A stretch of DNA of 64,000 nucleotides from contig NC_013162.1 in assembly GCF_000023285.1 (NCBI RefSeq), forward strand, positions 434,001-498,000. The letters run 5' to 3'. Below are positions 8,903-18,876 of the stretch, piece after piece (positions within the stretch are counted from its first letter, which is position 1; each line of letters starts with the position of its first letter). The notes beneath the pieces were generated by a model. It searched no databases, was not told the origin of the DNA, and saw only the letters and a list, made by a program, of their open reading frames with translations. The DNA is from Capnocytophaga ochracea DSM 7271. Its GTDB lineage: Bacteria > Bacteroidota > Bacteroidia > Flavobacteriales > Flavobacteriaceae. The position numbers were made by a program, and so were the translations under genes.

Positions 8903-9841
8903 TTACTCTCCTTCGCCTTCTCGGTATACGCTTTCTTCGCCTTTTAGGATTTGGAGATAGCTTTTGTAGCGCGACCAAGCGATTTCATCGCGGTCTAAGG
9001 CTGCTTTTACAGCGCATTGGGGTTCATCGGTATGGAGACAGTTATTGAACTTACATTGGTGTTTGAGAGCGAAAAACTCGGGAAAATAGTCGGTGAGTTC
9101 TTCTTTTTCGATTTCTACCATACCAAAGCCTTTGATACCTGGAGTATCGATAATGCGTGCCCCAAAAGGCAAATCGAACATCTCGGCAAAAGTGGTAGTG
9201 TGCTGACCTTGCTGATGTTGCTGAGAGATTTCGGCAGTTTTGAGATGTAAATTGGGAGCTATGGCATTGATGAGGGTAGACTTGCCCGCACCAGAATGCC
9301 CTGATACCACGCAGGTTTTTCCTTCCATAATGGTTTTTACCTTATCGATATTTTTGCCCGTAGTAGCCGAAATACCTATACATTTATAACCTGCCTTGCG
9401 GTATATTGAAGCGAGGAATTTCACTTCGGTGAGCTCGTCTTCTGTATAAGTATCTACTTTGTTGAAAAGCAATACGGTTTTGATACCATAGGCTTCGGCA
9501 GTTACCAAAAAACGGTCGATGAAAGTAGTAGAGGTAGGCGGATTGTTGAGGGTTACTACCAAGAAAGCGAGGTTGATATTGGAAGCGATGATATGAGTTT
9601 GCTTAGAGAGGTTTACTGATTTACGAATGATGTAGTTATCGCGTTCTTTTATCTCGGTAATGACGCCTCTGTTGCTCTCTTCCAAACGAAAGAGCACGCG
9701 GTCGCCCACGGCTATGGGATTTGTGTTCTTAATGCCTTTTATTCGGAATTTGCCTTTGATGCGACACTCGTAGAACTGCTCCGTAGCGACGTCCTTCACT
9801 GTGTACCAGCTTCCTGTAGATTTATAGACTAACCCTTCCAT
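8903..9841 (-). CDS. rsgA: Ribosome small-subunit-dependent GTPase A
   Basis: The 312-residue protein has an N-terminal OB fold, a circularly permuted GTPase domain with motifs in the order G4 (FNKVD), G5 (SATTG), G1 (GHSGAGKSTL) and G3 (DTPGIKGF), and a C-terminal zinc knuckle (CKFNNCLHTDEPQC). RsgA helps late assembly of the 30S subunit and releases its assembly factors on GTP hydrolysis. The start is 3 bases after the upstream CvpA-like gene, so the pair is co-transcribed and probably continues from the protease genes. Confidence 0.95.
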   Translation of the reverse strand: MEGLVYKSTGSWYTVKDVATEQFYECRIKGKFRIKGIKNTNPIAVGDRVLFRLEESNRGVITEIKERDNYIIRKSVNLSKQTHIIASNINLAFLVVTLNNPPTSTTFIDRFLVTAEAYGIKTVLLFNKVDTYTEDELTEVKFLASIYRKAGYKCIGISATTGKNIDKVKTIMEGKTCVVSGHSGAGKSTLINAIAPNLHLKTAEISQQHQQGQHTTTFAEMFDLPFGARIIDTPGIKGFGMVEIEKEELTDYFPEFFALKHQCKFNNCLHTDEPQCAVKAALDRDEIAWSRYKSYLQILKGEESVYREGEGE

Positions 9842-9844
9842 TTA

Positions 9845-10354
9845 TTATTCACTTTTCTGTTCTTTTTTCTCTTTCTCGGGAAATACATTGGCGTATACTA
9901 CTTGACTGATACTCTTTACGGGTTTGTACAGAAGAGATTCACTCAAAGCGGAGACTGAGAGCCACTTTTCGGTTTGAAAGGTACGCTCTAAAAACAAGAA
10001 CATCGACCCTGCAATTACAGCCACTTTGAGTAAGCCAAACAAGGCTCCTGCTAAACGGTTCAGAAAACCGAGTTCGGCAATTTTAAGCATCTGGGTAAGG
10101 ACTTTAGCTAAGAGCATTACCCCCAGCATTAATACAATGAGAGTAATACCAAATGCAAAAATCTCCAAGGTTTGTTTTTCGGCTGGTAGAATCTTGTCTA
10201 ACAACGAGGCTGTAAAGAACGAAAAGTGTATCGCCCCATAGATACCTATCACAATAGCTAATAGCGATGCCATTTCGATGATAACTCCTCGCATAAAGCC
10301 ACGTACAGCTCCGAAAGCCAGAATTACCAATAATAAAATATCTATCTTATTCAT
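9845..10354 (-). CDS. CvpA family membrane protein
   Basis: The 169-residue protein has four hydrophobic segments (about residues 4-22, 25-45, 63-88, 102-122) and starts with the CvpA-type sequence MNKIDILLLVILAFGAVRGFMRG. CvpA proteins are inner-membrane proteins linked to colicin V production and envelope integrity in other bacteria; a biochemical activity is not established. The charged C-terminal tail (EKEKKEQK) is expected to be cytoplasmic. It lies 25 bases after a secreted-protease gene and 3 bases before rsgA. Confidence 0.85.
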   Translation of the reverse strand: MNKIDILLLVILAFGAVRGFMRGVIIEMASLLAIVIGIYGAIHFSFFTASLLDKILPAEKQTLEIFAFGITLIVLMLGVMLLAKVLTQMLKIAELGFLNRLAGALFGLLKVAVIAGSMFLFLERTFQTEKWLSVSALSESLLYKPVKSISQVVYANVFPEKEKKEQKSE

Positions 10355-10379
10355 TTATCAATTATATTTTTAGTAGTAT

Positions 10380-13376
10380 CTATTTTACGTATAAAATTCC
10401 TTTTTTGGTTTGTTGTTGTCCTTTAAAATAGTAGGTAACCACATAGAAATAAGTACCTGCTAAGCGTTTGCTACCTACCACTCCTTTTACGTTAGGGTAG
10501 CCTCTGAAATAGTCACCATTTTGCTGATAGTGGTTATTTTCGTACACTTTTAAGCCCATTTCATCAAAAATAAGTAATGAGATAGGGCGATCTTCATCGG
10601 CATTTTCTACCTTGAAATAGTTCTCGGGGTTAGTAGTTGAGACAGCATTATATATTATAAGTGCCGCAGAGGGTGATTTGGATGGGTCGGACGGGTTGGG
10701 CTGTGGTTGGGGTTGGGGTTGAGGTTGTGGCTGTGGTTGTGGTTGAGGGTTGGGTTGGGGTTGGGGTTGAGGATTTTGAGCGTTAAGATCAATAGTGATT
10801 ACTTGTTCATAACGGTTTTCGTTATGAGCACTATCTTCTACAAACCATACATAGCGCACTATTTTTTTACCGTCTTTAGTTTCATTACTTTGGCTAGACA
10901 CTACTTGTAAAGCTCCATCACAATTATCGGTTGCAGTGAGGTTTTCTCTTACAGGCACATCGGCTTCGCTCTTTACGGTCATACTTGGGGGGTAAGACGA
11001 GAGCACAGGTTTTTGGGTGTCTTTAAGGAAAATTTGTTGGGTATGGCGGATAGGCAAAGCTCCCTCGGCATAGGCTATCCAAGAGCGAGTGAGTTTGTAA
11101 GACTTACGGTCGCCTTCTCTAAACTCTTCTTCATAGTCTATGTGAATGTTATCGGCTCCCTCTGCTTTTACTTCAGCTTTGGATGGAATATCGCCTCTGC
11201 ATTGTACGTGTTTATCCTCAGGAAGAGGAGCTACAAATCGTAAGGTTTTAGTAGGTGGTTCTTTTTCGTAATAGATAAATTGCTGTGCTGTAGCAGAATA
11301 GTTGCATTTATCTTTTGCTACCCATTTGCGCAATAAATAGGTAGTATGGTCTTCTTCTGAAAAAGTTACCTCAGCTTTTTTATTAGCACCACAATAATGA
11401 GATTCGGCGGTAACGTTAGGTTTTTCGGGAATAGCATTCTTTTTAACAGTTATCACAGGCTCTGGTAAATTTTTAAAGGTAATGTCAGGGCTGTGCATAT
11501 CCAAAGTGCCTGGGGTGTCAGTGCTCACAGCATAGGCAATATGGTTGAGTACTTCTATTTTAAAGAGTCCTTCTACAAAAAGATTATAATTTTTCCACCC
11601 TTTGGCTTGTGTAGGAAAAATGACCGTAGCTTGTCCGTTGTTAGGTAATCCATCGGCTAACACGTATTTATAGGTTTTTCCATAATCGTCTGAAAAGAGA
11701 ATACGCACCTTACTATCGTTGCCAAAAACATTCTTATCAACATCCCAGTAGATAGTAGTTTCTTTACCATATTTAAATCTTCCGGCACTGCTTTTAGTTA
11801 TATTAGTTATCCTAAAAGGCTTACCTTCTACTATATTTACTTTGGTTTCATAGACATCATAGAGCGCTACGTGAGGTTTTCCATCTTTGTAAGCTCCTAT
11901 TTTACCATCGCATACGCCTAACCAAAAAGTAAAAACGCCAGTTTCATTTTTACCTGTGAACTTATAAGGGACAGGTTTCCATTCATTGTATCCATTTTCT
12001 CTATAGGGTTGATAGAACTCTATATGGTTGCTTTCGGTAGGGCGATTAGAAGGGAAACGCGCTTTGCCAAACTGATTAAAATCGGCTTGATGTGCCATAT
12101 AGAGAAGCGGATCACCATCGGGGTCAGTTGCTTCTATATTGAATTGAAAGTAAGTATTTTTGGGGAGTTTGTATTCCTTCTTTAAGGTAGAACGTTGGAT
12201 TACGGGGGCACGGTTAGTAGAAACTTCACCGTAAGGAATATTGTCCTGTGGCAAGCCTACCAACTGTGTACGGGCTTTATCGCTATAATAAGCATCGTGC
12301 AAATTGGTACGGTTGCGGATGGTGTATATAGACGGAAGAGAAAAATAAGTGCCATTAGGGTCGTTGATGTAACTCATAATAGAGTTCCCTCTATCGGGTT
12401 CGGTATGAGAAGAAGCTGTTGCACCTCCTATGGTAAAAGTGTGTGCGGAGCCTAATAAGTGTCCTAATTCGTGAAGGATGATATAAAACTCGTGATTGGC
12501 GATACAGCCTCCTTTTAGCTTTCCTGTAATTTCACCCAAATGCGCCAAACCACGGTTATCACTGTATATAGAAAAGACAATACCTGCATCGTAATTCTCT
12601 TCGCCTATAAGGTTATTAAAATCTGAAGTCGCTCTATTCAATACCTCTCTCACCACAGGGTAATTGTATATTTCTTTGTCTTTAGTAGTGATGATAAGGC
12701 GAGGGTCGTTCACCAAAGTAAATTGACAGCCAATCTCTCTACCGCATACTTCGTTGAGCCCTGCCTCTACTTTTGTCATAAATTCTTTTACCTTATTTAT
12801 ATCACCATAACAATGTTTTTTGTAGAAACTGTAATCGATGAGCATAGCCAAACGATAGGTTCTGAGTACATTGGTATTGTAAAGCACTTTTTTGTCGTCA
12901 GACGGAAGTGGCTCTTCATGCAGTATGGCACCACGTGCAGTCATCGCATTAGCAGGCGCGAGTTGCATAGGTAGTCTTTGGGAAGTGGGTGTTGTAGCTT
13001 GGGAGCATTGTCCATCGGCGCAAGTGCCACAAGCGAAGTGTTCTTTATCGGTAGTAACTTTGAGTATTCCGTTTTCAGTGTTGATGAAATAAGAATGACC
13101 GTCGTGCCATACTTCACCTGATAGGGTACTTTTATTCATTGAGAGTGTTCCTGCAAAATTGCCATTGTGATAGGCAACGAAAGTGCGGAATCCTTCTTGG
13201 GCAAGGCTGTTGGGACGTGCTTGCCAGTTGAGCGATACAGATTTTCCTTCGATAGGAACATTCCATTGTACTGAGGAGTTTGTACCAAAAAGGCGTATGA
13301 CCTCAGTAGCTTTTTGTTGTGCATTTATGGTTCCTGCTACGAAGAACCAGAGTAGTAAAAGTCGTGATATTTTCAT
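10380..13376 (-). CDS. Secreted metzincin metalloprotease with T9SS type-B sorting domain (paralogue 1)
   Basis: The 998-residue protein has a signal peptide (to about residue 19, ending INAQ), a pro-domain-like region with a Cys-containing CGTC motif near residue 117, then a reprolysin-like catalytic domain. The zinc site is HELGHLLGSAH at residues 301-311 and the Met-turn is IMSYI. Ig/HYR-like domains with paired Cys follow, then a Pro-Gln-rich linker encoded at about 10690-10765 and a C-terminal gliding-motility-associated (CHU_C-type) sorting domain ending GTYFYVVTYY...GILYVK. The last domain targets it through type IX secretion. No promoter is seen in the 50 bases ahead, so it is probably read through from the paralogue upstream. 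Confidence 0.9.
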   Translation of the reverse strand: MKISRLLLLWFFVAGTINAQQKATEVIRLFGTNSSVQWNVPIEGKSVSLNWQARPNSLAQEGFRTFVAYHNGNFAGTLSMNKSTLSGEVWHDGHSYFINTENGILKVTTDKEHFACGTCADGQCSQATTPTSQRLPMQLAPANAMTARGAILHEEPLPSDDKKVLYNTNVLRTYRLAMLIDYSFYKKHCYGDINKVKEFMTKVEAGLNEVCGREIGCQFTLVNDPRLIITTKDKEIYNYPVVREVLNRATSDFNNLIGEENYDAGIVFSIYSDNRGLAHLGEITGKLKGGCIANHEFYIILHELGHLLGSAHTFTIGGATASSHTEPDRGNSIMSYINDPNGTYFSLPSIYTIRNRTNLHDAYYSDKARTQLVGLPQDNIPYGEVSTNRAPVIQRSTLKKEYKLPKNTYFQFNIEATDPDGDPLLYMAHQADFNQFGKARFPSNRPTESNHIEFYQPYRENGYNEWKPVPYKFTGKNETGVFTFWLGVCDGKIGAYKDGKPHVALYDVYETKVNIVEGKPFRITNITKSSAGRFKYGKETTIYWDVDKNVFGNDSKVRILFSDDYGKTYKYVLADGLPNNGQATVIFPTQAKGWKNYNLFVEGLFKIEVLNHIAYAVSTDTPGTLDMHSPDITFKNLPEPVITVKKNAIPEKPNVTAESHYCGANKKAEVTFSEEDHTTYLLRKWVAKDKCNYSATAQQFIYYEKEPPTKTLRFVAPLPEDKHVQCRGDIPSKAEVKAEGADNIHIDYEEEFREGDRKSYKLTRSWIAYAEGALPIRHTQQIFLKDTQKPVLSSYPPSMTVKSEADVPVRENLTATDNCDGALQVVSSQSNETKDGKKIVRYVWFVEDSAHNENRYEQVITIDLNAQNPQPQPQPNPQPQPQPQPQPQPQPQPNPSDPSKSPSAALIIYNAVSTTNPENYFKVENADEDRPISLLIFDEMGLKVYENNHYQQNGDYFRGYPNVKGVVGSKRLAGTYFYVVTYYFKGQQQTKKGILYVK

Positions 13377-13426
13377 TTGTTGTTAGTTATTAGTCGTTAG
13401 TATTAGGTAACAGGTAAGAATTCCGA

Positions 13427-15778
13427 TTATCTTACATATAGGAATCCTTTCTTTTCTTCTAAGTTACCATCTTTATAATAGGTAACTATATAGAAATAAG
13501 TACCTGCAAGAGGTTTGTTACTTATAGTTTTTAGATTAGAGTAGCCCCTAAACACTTCACCGTTTTTGCCGTAATAGTTGTTCTCGTATACTTTGAGTCC
13601 CATTTCATCGAAGATGAGTACCGAGATAGGGCGATCTTCGTCAGCATTTTCTATTTTAAAATAGTTCCCGGGGTTAGTAGTTGAGACAGCATTGTATATG
13701 ATTGCTGTTGCATTAGGTAATGTTGATGAGTCAGAAGAGTCTGACGGACTTGGTTGTGGTTGGGGCTGTGGTTGCGGGCTAGGCTGTGGTTGTGGGTTAG
13801 GTTGAGGGTTAGGTCGTGGGTTGGGCTGAGGTTCTGGTTCTGGCGTAGTTTCAGGTTTTGTAGGGTCTTTTTGTATCATAAAACCTCCTACGTGATACGG
13901 CTTTGTACAAGACAATGCATAAGCCAAGCCATCAATCACTTCTATTTTAATGATGCCTTGTCCTCTTTGTTTGCCAAAATGTCCGCGAGTAGTACCTACA
14001 GATATATTGGGAAGCTCTACTTGGCAAGTGCCATTATTAGCTACTTCTTTTTTCAATACATACTTATAGGTTTTACCAGAGTCGGTTGACAAAAGGATAC
14101 GCACCTTACTATCTTTGGTAAAAATAGCCTCGTCTACCTGCCAATGAAGCAAAATTGTCTGACCTCCTTTGTAGGTTTTGTTCTGCTCCCTACTGCCATT
14201 GTCGAAATTTTGTATTTCAAAAGGTTTACCTTTGACTATTTTCACTTGTACCTCTTCTACATCGTATTTCACTACGTGGTTGCTATTGTCTTTGTTATGA
14301 TCGGCAGCAGCTAACCAAAAGGTGAAAGTACCTTCTTTGTAAGAATCGGCAGCTCCTATGGGTACAAAGGTATTGCGTTCACTCTCAAACCAAGTAGTTT
14401 CAAAGCGTATATTACCATCAGATTTTCCTTTGTAGGTGATAAAACGAGCGTTAGATTTGGTAGAGTGAAAACGCCTATCAGCGGGGTGTGCTATATAAGT
14501 AAGCGCATCGCCCTCGGGGTCGGTAGCGTTCAGATAGAATTGAAAATAAGTATCTTCAGGGATAGTGTAGGTTTTCTTAAGGTGCGTTTTATCAAGCACT
14601 GGGGGGCGGTTGTTGCTCTTTATCCCATAAACAAGGTTAGAGCCTGTACCTTCTACGCGTTTACCTGCCTCTTGGGTACGCGCTTCATCAGCGTAATACG
14701 CCATAGAGTTCCCCAAGAACTTGCGTATCTCTTGCAGACTTACGAGCGAAAAGAAATCGCGTGGGTGCTCGTGTCCATAACTCATAATTGATTGACCCGA
14801 TCCAGTTTCGGTTTTACTAGAATACTGTCCTCCGTTAGAGAATGTATGGTCTGCACCAAACATATGTCCTATTTCGTGGGCAATGGTAGAAGGCTTTATG
14901 GGGCGTGCTGCCGCATTAGCTTTGTTGTGTTGCTCATAAACTGCATAGACCGCTGCCAAACCATTGTAGTTCTCGCGATAATCAGTTAGGATCACTGCCA
15001 AATCGTACTTCTTAGGGTCGTACTTCTTATTTAAGGTGATTGTACCGTTGTTTACCACTTCATTAGCAGCTTCCCTTCTGCGGAATAAATGATTTTCTTC
15101 AGTAGTAAAAATAAGTGCCTCATCATCTACCAAAGTAAAATCCACCCCCACATCATTGCGATATAACTCATTCATAAAGGCAACGGTGGCATACCAAAAC
15201 GTTTTGATTTTATTTACATTTCTATTAAAATATGCCGAATTGTAAATGCTGTAATCCACCGGTATTGCCAAGCGGTAGTGCCTGAATACGCCATCGGTGT
15301 GAATGAGCGCTTTAGGATAAAGTGAATTGTAAATCTCGGGTTGCTCGATAGGAGGGTCGTTCTTATCTTCATTGCCTTCGGGAAAGAAATTGCGGGCAGT
15401 GAGGGCTTGTTTTCCCAAAGAACTCGTACCACAATCGTGTTCATCGGTTACTGCCTCTACAGTGAGCATTCCTTGGGGAGAAGTTCCCAATACATAGGAC
15501 TTTCCTCTGTAAAACACTTCACCGCTTAACTGCTGTTTGTCAAAGCTGATAACGCCTACAAAATGCTCTTGGTAGTAACCTACAAACGAGCGAAATTCCT
15601 TAGAAGTAGTTCGCGCTTGCCATTGTACGAGCATAGAAGGTGAGTTAGGAATAGGGGGAGCCCATTCTACAGAGGGTTTTTCAGCAAAAAGAGCTATAAC
15701 ACTTTGGATATTAGTTTGTGCATTGGCTACCTCTATGCTTAGGCATAGCCAAAGTAAGTAGCGTAGTATATGTTTCAT
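13427..15778 (-). CDS. Secreted metzincin metalloprotease with T9SS type-B sorting domain (paralogue 2)
   Basis: The start at 15778 gives a 783-residue protein with a signal peptide ending VANAQ. An upstream in-frame ATG at 15817 lies beyond the promoter at 15802-15831 and cannot be in the transcript. The zinc motif HEIGHMFGADH is at residues 301-311, with Met-turn SIMSYG. A beta-rich domain, a Pro-Gln-Asn linker (encoded about 13745-13845) and a T9SS type-B sorting domain follow. Unlike paralogues 1 and 3 it lacks the Cys-rich HYR-like domains. It should be a zinc endopeptidase exported to the cell surface or medium; substrates are unknown. Confidence 0.9.
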   Translation of the reverse strand: MKHILRYLLWLCLSIEVANAQTNIQSVIALFAEKPSVEWAPPIPNSPSMLVQWQARTTSKEFRSFVGYYQEHFVGVISFDKQQLSGEVFYRGKSYVLGTSPQGMLTVEAVTDEHDCGTSSLGKQALTARNFFPEGNEDKNDPPIEQPEIYNSLYPKALIHTDGVFRHYRLAIPVDYSIYNSAYFNRNVNKIKTFWYATVAFMNELYRNDVGVDFTLVDDEALIFTTEENHLFRRREAANEVVNNGTITLNKKYDPKKYDLAVILTDYRENYNGLAAVYAVYEQHNKANAAARPIKPSTIAHEIGHMFGADHTFSNGGQYSSKTETGSGQSIMSYGHEHPRDFFSLVSLQEIRKFLGNSMAYYADEARTQEAGKRVEGTGSNLVYGIKSNNRPPVLDKTHLKKTYTIPEDTYFQFYLNATDPEGDALTYIAHPADRRFHSTKSNARFITYKGKSDGNIRFETTWFESERNTFVPIGAADSYKEGTFTFWLAAADHNKDNSNHVVKYDVEEVQVKIVKGKPFEIQNFDNGSREQNKTYKGGQTILLHWQVDEAIFTKDSKVRILLSTDSGKTYKYVLKKEVANNGTCQVELPNISVGTTRGHFGKQRGQGIIKIEVIDGLAYALSCTKPYHVGGFMIQKDPTKPETTPEPEPQPNPRPNPQPNPQPQPSPQPQPQPQPSPSDSSDSSTLPNATAIIYNAVSTTNPGNYFKIENADEDRPISVLIFDEMGLKVYENNYYGKNGEVFRGYSNLKTISNKPLAGTYFYIVTYYKDGNLEEKKGFLYVR

Positions 15779-15801
15779 TAGTTTGGTTTTAAAAAACGGC
15801 G

Positions 15802-15831
15802 CAAAGGTACAAAACAATTAACAAATAGCAA
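15802..15831 (-). promoter_or_regulatory. Promoter of metalloprotease paralogue 2
   Basis: On the minus strand TTG (15829-15831) and TACCTTTG (15802-15809) are separated by 19 bases. It lies between the stop of paralogue 3 and the start codon at 15778, and it rules out the longer reading frame beginning at 15817. Confidence 0.75.
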
Positions 15832-15846
15832 GCAAAAATTAACAAG

Positions 15847-18800
15847 TTATCTTACATATAGGAATCCCTTTTTTGTTTCTTGCTGTCCTTTGAAATAATA
15901 GGTAACCACATAGAAATAAGTACCTGCTAAGCGTTTGCTACCTATCACTCCTTTTACATTAGGATAGCCTCTAAAATATTCACCTTTTTGTTGATAATGG
16001 TTACTTTCATATACTTTCAAGCCCATTTCATCAAAAATAAGTAAGGTAATAGGTCGGTTTTCATCTGTATTTTCTATTCTGAAATAGTTATCAGAGCCTT
16101 TTTCAGTAGAAACGGCATTGTAAATCACCACTTCTTTAACAGAAGGAACTATTGGCGGTGTAGGTGGTTGTGGTATTACTGGGGTAATGATAATAGTTTG
16201 CGTATGCACTCTTTCGTTGCCACACACATCGCGCGCTACCCACTTATAGACGACCTTAGAGAGCTTTCCGTTAGTGAGAGTTTCTTCTTTTGGAGAGATT
16301 GTAACGGTAGGTTGTCCTGCACAAGTATCTTCTGCTGAAATACTCTGTTGTTGGGGGACGGGTGTCCCTTCTTTAATCGTGAGGTTTTGAGGTAAAGTCC
16401 CTACAAAAGTAGGTGGGGTAGTATCGGCTACGGTAATGCGCTGGGTATGGGTAAGAGTTGTGCAACCATCGGAAGCGGTAAAAGTACGCTCTAACGTGAA
16501 GTTGTTAAGGCATTGCTTGTTAAGTTCTTTATCGGCGCGAGTAATCACTACCTTAGCACAGCCTCCTTGTGTGGTGGGGGTTTGCACAGCGGGAATAGCT
16601 TTGGCACAATCTACGGTTATATTGTTAGGAAGTGTTGCCCAAGTGAGAGGTATAGGAGTTGTTTTAGGCACAATGGTAATGATTTGCTGGTGGGTAGTAA
16701 CATTGCCACAAGCATCTTTAGCTTCCCACATATAGATAAGCTGAGAGATTTTTCCATTAGTTTTTACTTCTTTATGAGAAGACGTAACAGTAGCGGTGCC
16801 ACAATTATCAGTAGCGGTAAGCGTTACTTGGGTAGGGATTGTTTCACCTTCTTTAATACTCATATTTTGGGGTAAAACACCTACAAAAGTAGGGCGAGTT
16901 TTATCTGTTACGCTAATAGTTTGAGTATAAGTAAGCGTTTGGTTACAAGTGTCGGTAGCTATAAAAATGCGTTTGAGAGTATAAGTATAGTCACAATTGC
17001 CTTTGATGCGTTCTTCTTTTTGAAGGGTAACCACAGGAGTACACCCCCCTGTAACTGTAGGCAATACTACTGCTGGAATAGATTGTTCACAAGAAAGGGT
17101 AAGATGATTAGGAAGTGATGCCCAAAGGAGAGGTTCGGGGAGGGCGGGGTTCTTTTCAATGGTAAAACCACCGCTTTTAGGGTTGTAGTTAGTAAGGTCA
17201 AAGGCTAAACCATCGATTACTTCTACTTTTAAGACGGCTTGGGTAGTGCTAATATTAGGCAAGGTAATTTCTTTACTGCCGTTGTTATCAGCTTCTGCTA
17301 CTACCATATGTTTAAACGTCTTACCTAAATCATCTGAGAGCAGGATACGCACTTTGGTGTCTTTGAAAATAGTATTATCTACGTTCCAACTAAGGGTAAG
17401 TTGAGTGCCTCCTTTGTATTCGTTTTTTGGGGTAGTCGTAATTTTGAAGGGGGTACCGTCTTTTACCGTTACTTTGGTTTCAGCCAAATCGTATTGTACT
17501 ATATAGTCGGCTGACGGTTGGAGTGGGGCATCGCTCACTCCCAACCAAAAGGTAAAAGTACCCGTAGTTTGTTGTGCTAAGCCACTATTGGCTATTACAC
17601 TACCTGAGTCTTTGTGGTACTCTGTTTTAATAGTTACAGGGTTAGCTGGAGTAGGTTTGTAGATAATGTATTGCGTTATTGGGGTTTCATCACCATTGCG
17701 CACATCGTGTTGGTTTACGGCGTATAGCAGTTCTGCACTATCGGGGTCGATAGCAGGAATATAGAATTGAAAGAAAGTACCCTTGGGAATCGTATAATGA
17801 CTTTTAATCTTGCTGTGGTCTATGCGAGGAGCTTGAGTAGTGAAAGTCTTGTCGTGAGCTTTCACGGGTACTTTCGTCAATAGTTCCCGTATGCGCTGAA
17901 TGCTCGACAGCGAGAAGAAATCACGCGGACTGCCATAGCTCATCACCGAAGTACCTCTGTCATACTCTGTCTTTTCACTATCGTAGGCTTCTGAGCCCTT
18001 ATAGCTACCAAAAGTGTGTTTACCCCCGAATAAGTGTCCGATTTCGTGAGCTATGACTTCTTTGGTAAGTACTGCTACGGCATCAGCTTTGGTATTTGCC
18101 TGATAAACACCTTTAAGATAAGCCAATCCTCTGACTCCTTTTTTTAAGGAAGCGGTATATGCAAGAGAGATACCCACGTCATAACTATTTTCTCCTATAA
18201 GTTCGTTGATAACCTTTGTTGAATGATCCTTAACGTAATCGGCATTGTGAAAGCTTGCAAAAGTCTCTTTGCTTTCGTCTTTGATGATGAGACGCTCATC
18301 GTTTACTAATTCAAAACGCACTCCCAAATCGCGTATATACACTTCATTTAGGAAGTTTTCAGTATCTGCCCAAAACGTTTTTACTTTTTGTATGTTTTTC
18401 TCTAAGTGTTCTGTGCTGAAGGTGCTATAAGGGATATGCATTGCCAAGCGGTATACCCTTAGTGTTTGTGTGTTGGCAATGGTAGGAGCGGTTTCTTCGG
18501 CTAATATCGCAGGGCGTGCTGTCGAAAGGCTTGGGTGCAAATGAGGCGTATCGGTAGTGCCACATCGGAAATCTTTATTAGGCGAAAAGAGCAATTGTCC
18601 TTTTTGCTCGTTTATCTCATACGAGGTATCTCGGTAGTGAAAACTCCCTGACACGCTCTGTCCTCCTACCGAAAGGGTCGCTACAAAATTGTCTTGGTAG
18701 TAACCCACAAAAGAGCGAATACCCTCTGAGGCAAGAGAGGTTTTGCGCTCCTGCCAGTCAATGGCAATACCTTGTTGTGCCGATACTGCTTTTAGCCATT

Positions 18801-18873
18801 TATCCGCCTCGTCCTGTGCTTTCCCAAAGAACACACACCCTATTAGCAATCCTATTGTAATGATGTTTTTCAT
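15847..18873 (-). CDS. Secreted metzincin metalloprotease with T9SS type-B sorting domain (paralogue 3)
   Basis: The 1008-residue protein has a signal peptide (to about residue 19, FGKAQ), a pro-like region, zinc motif HEIGHLFGGKH at residues 276-286 and Met-turn SVMSYG. It then has two successive blocks of about 165 residues, each with HYR-like domains carrying Cys pairs (NCDYTYTL..., DACGNV / QCLNNFTL..., DVCGNE), and a T9SS type-B sorting domain. The sorting domain is almost identical to that of paralogue 1. The gene starts 3 bases after the zeta-toxin stop codon, so it is expected to share a transcript with the toxin pair and the amylase gene. Confidence 0.9.
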   Translation of the reverse strand: MKNIITIGLLIGCVFFGKAQDEADKWLKAVSAQQGIAIDWQERKTSLASEGIRSFVGYYQDNFVATLSVGGQSVSGSFHYRDTSYEINEQKGQLLFSPNKDFRCGTTDTPHLHPSLSTARPAILAEETAPTIANTQTLRVYRLAMHIPYSTFSTEHLEKNIQKVKTFWADTENFLNEVYIRDLGVRFELVNDERLIIKDESKETFASFHNADYVKDHSTKVINELIGENSYDVGISLAYTASLKKGVRGLAYLKGVYQANTKADAVAVLTKEVIAHEIGHLFGGKHTFGSYKGSEAYDSEKTEYDRGTSVMSYGSPRDFFSLSSIQRIRELLTKVPVKAHDKTFTTQAPRIDHSKIKSHYTIPKGTFFQFYIPAIDPDSAELLYAVNQHDVRNGDETPITQYIIYKPTPANPVTIKTEYHKDSGSVIANSGLAQQTTGTFTFWLGVSDAPLQPSADYIVQYDLAETKVTVKDGTPFKITTTPKNEYKGGTQLTLSWNVDNTIFKDTKVRILLSDDLGKTFKHMVVAEADNNGSKEITLPNISTTQAVLKVEVIDGLAFDLTNYNPKSGGFTIEKNPALPEPLLWASLPNHLTLSCEQSIPAVVLPTVTGGCTPVVTLQKEERIKGNCDYTYTLKRIFIATDTCNQTLTYTQTISVTDKTRPTFVGVLPQNMSIKEGETIPTQVTLTATDNCGTATVTSSHKEVKTNGKISQLIYMWEAKDACGNVTTHQQIITIVPKTTPIPLTWATLPNNITVDCAKAIPAVQTPTTQGGCAKVVITRADKELNKQCLNNFTLERTFTASDGCTTLTHTQRITVADTTPPTFVGTLPQNLTIKEGTPVPQQQSISAEDTCAGQPTVTISPKEETLTNGKLSKVVYKWVARDVCGNERVHTQTIIITPVIPQPPTPPIVPSVKEVVIYNAVSTEKGSDNYFRIENTDENRPITLLIFDEMGLKVYESNHYQQKGEYFRGYPNVKGVIGSKRLAGTYFYVVTYYFKGQQETKKGFLYVR

Positions 18874-18876
18874 TCT

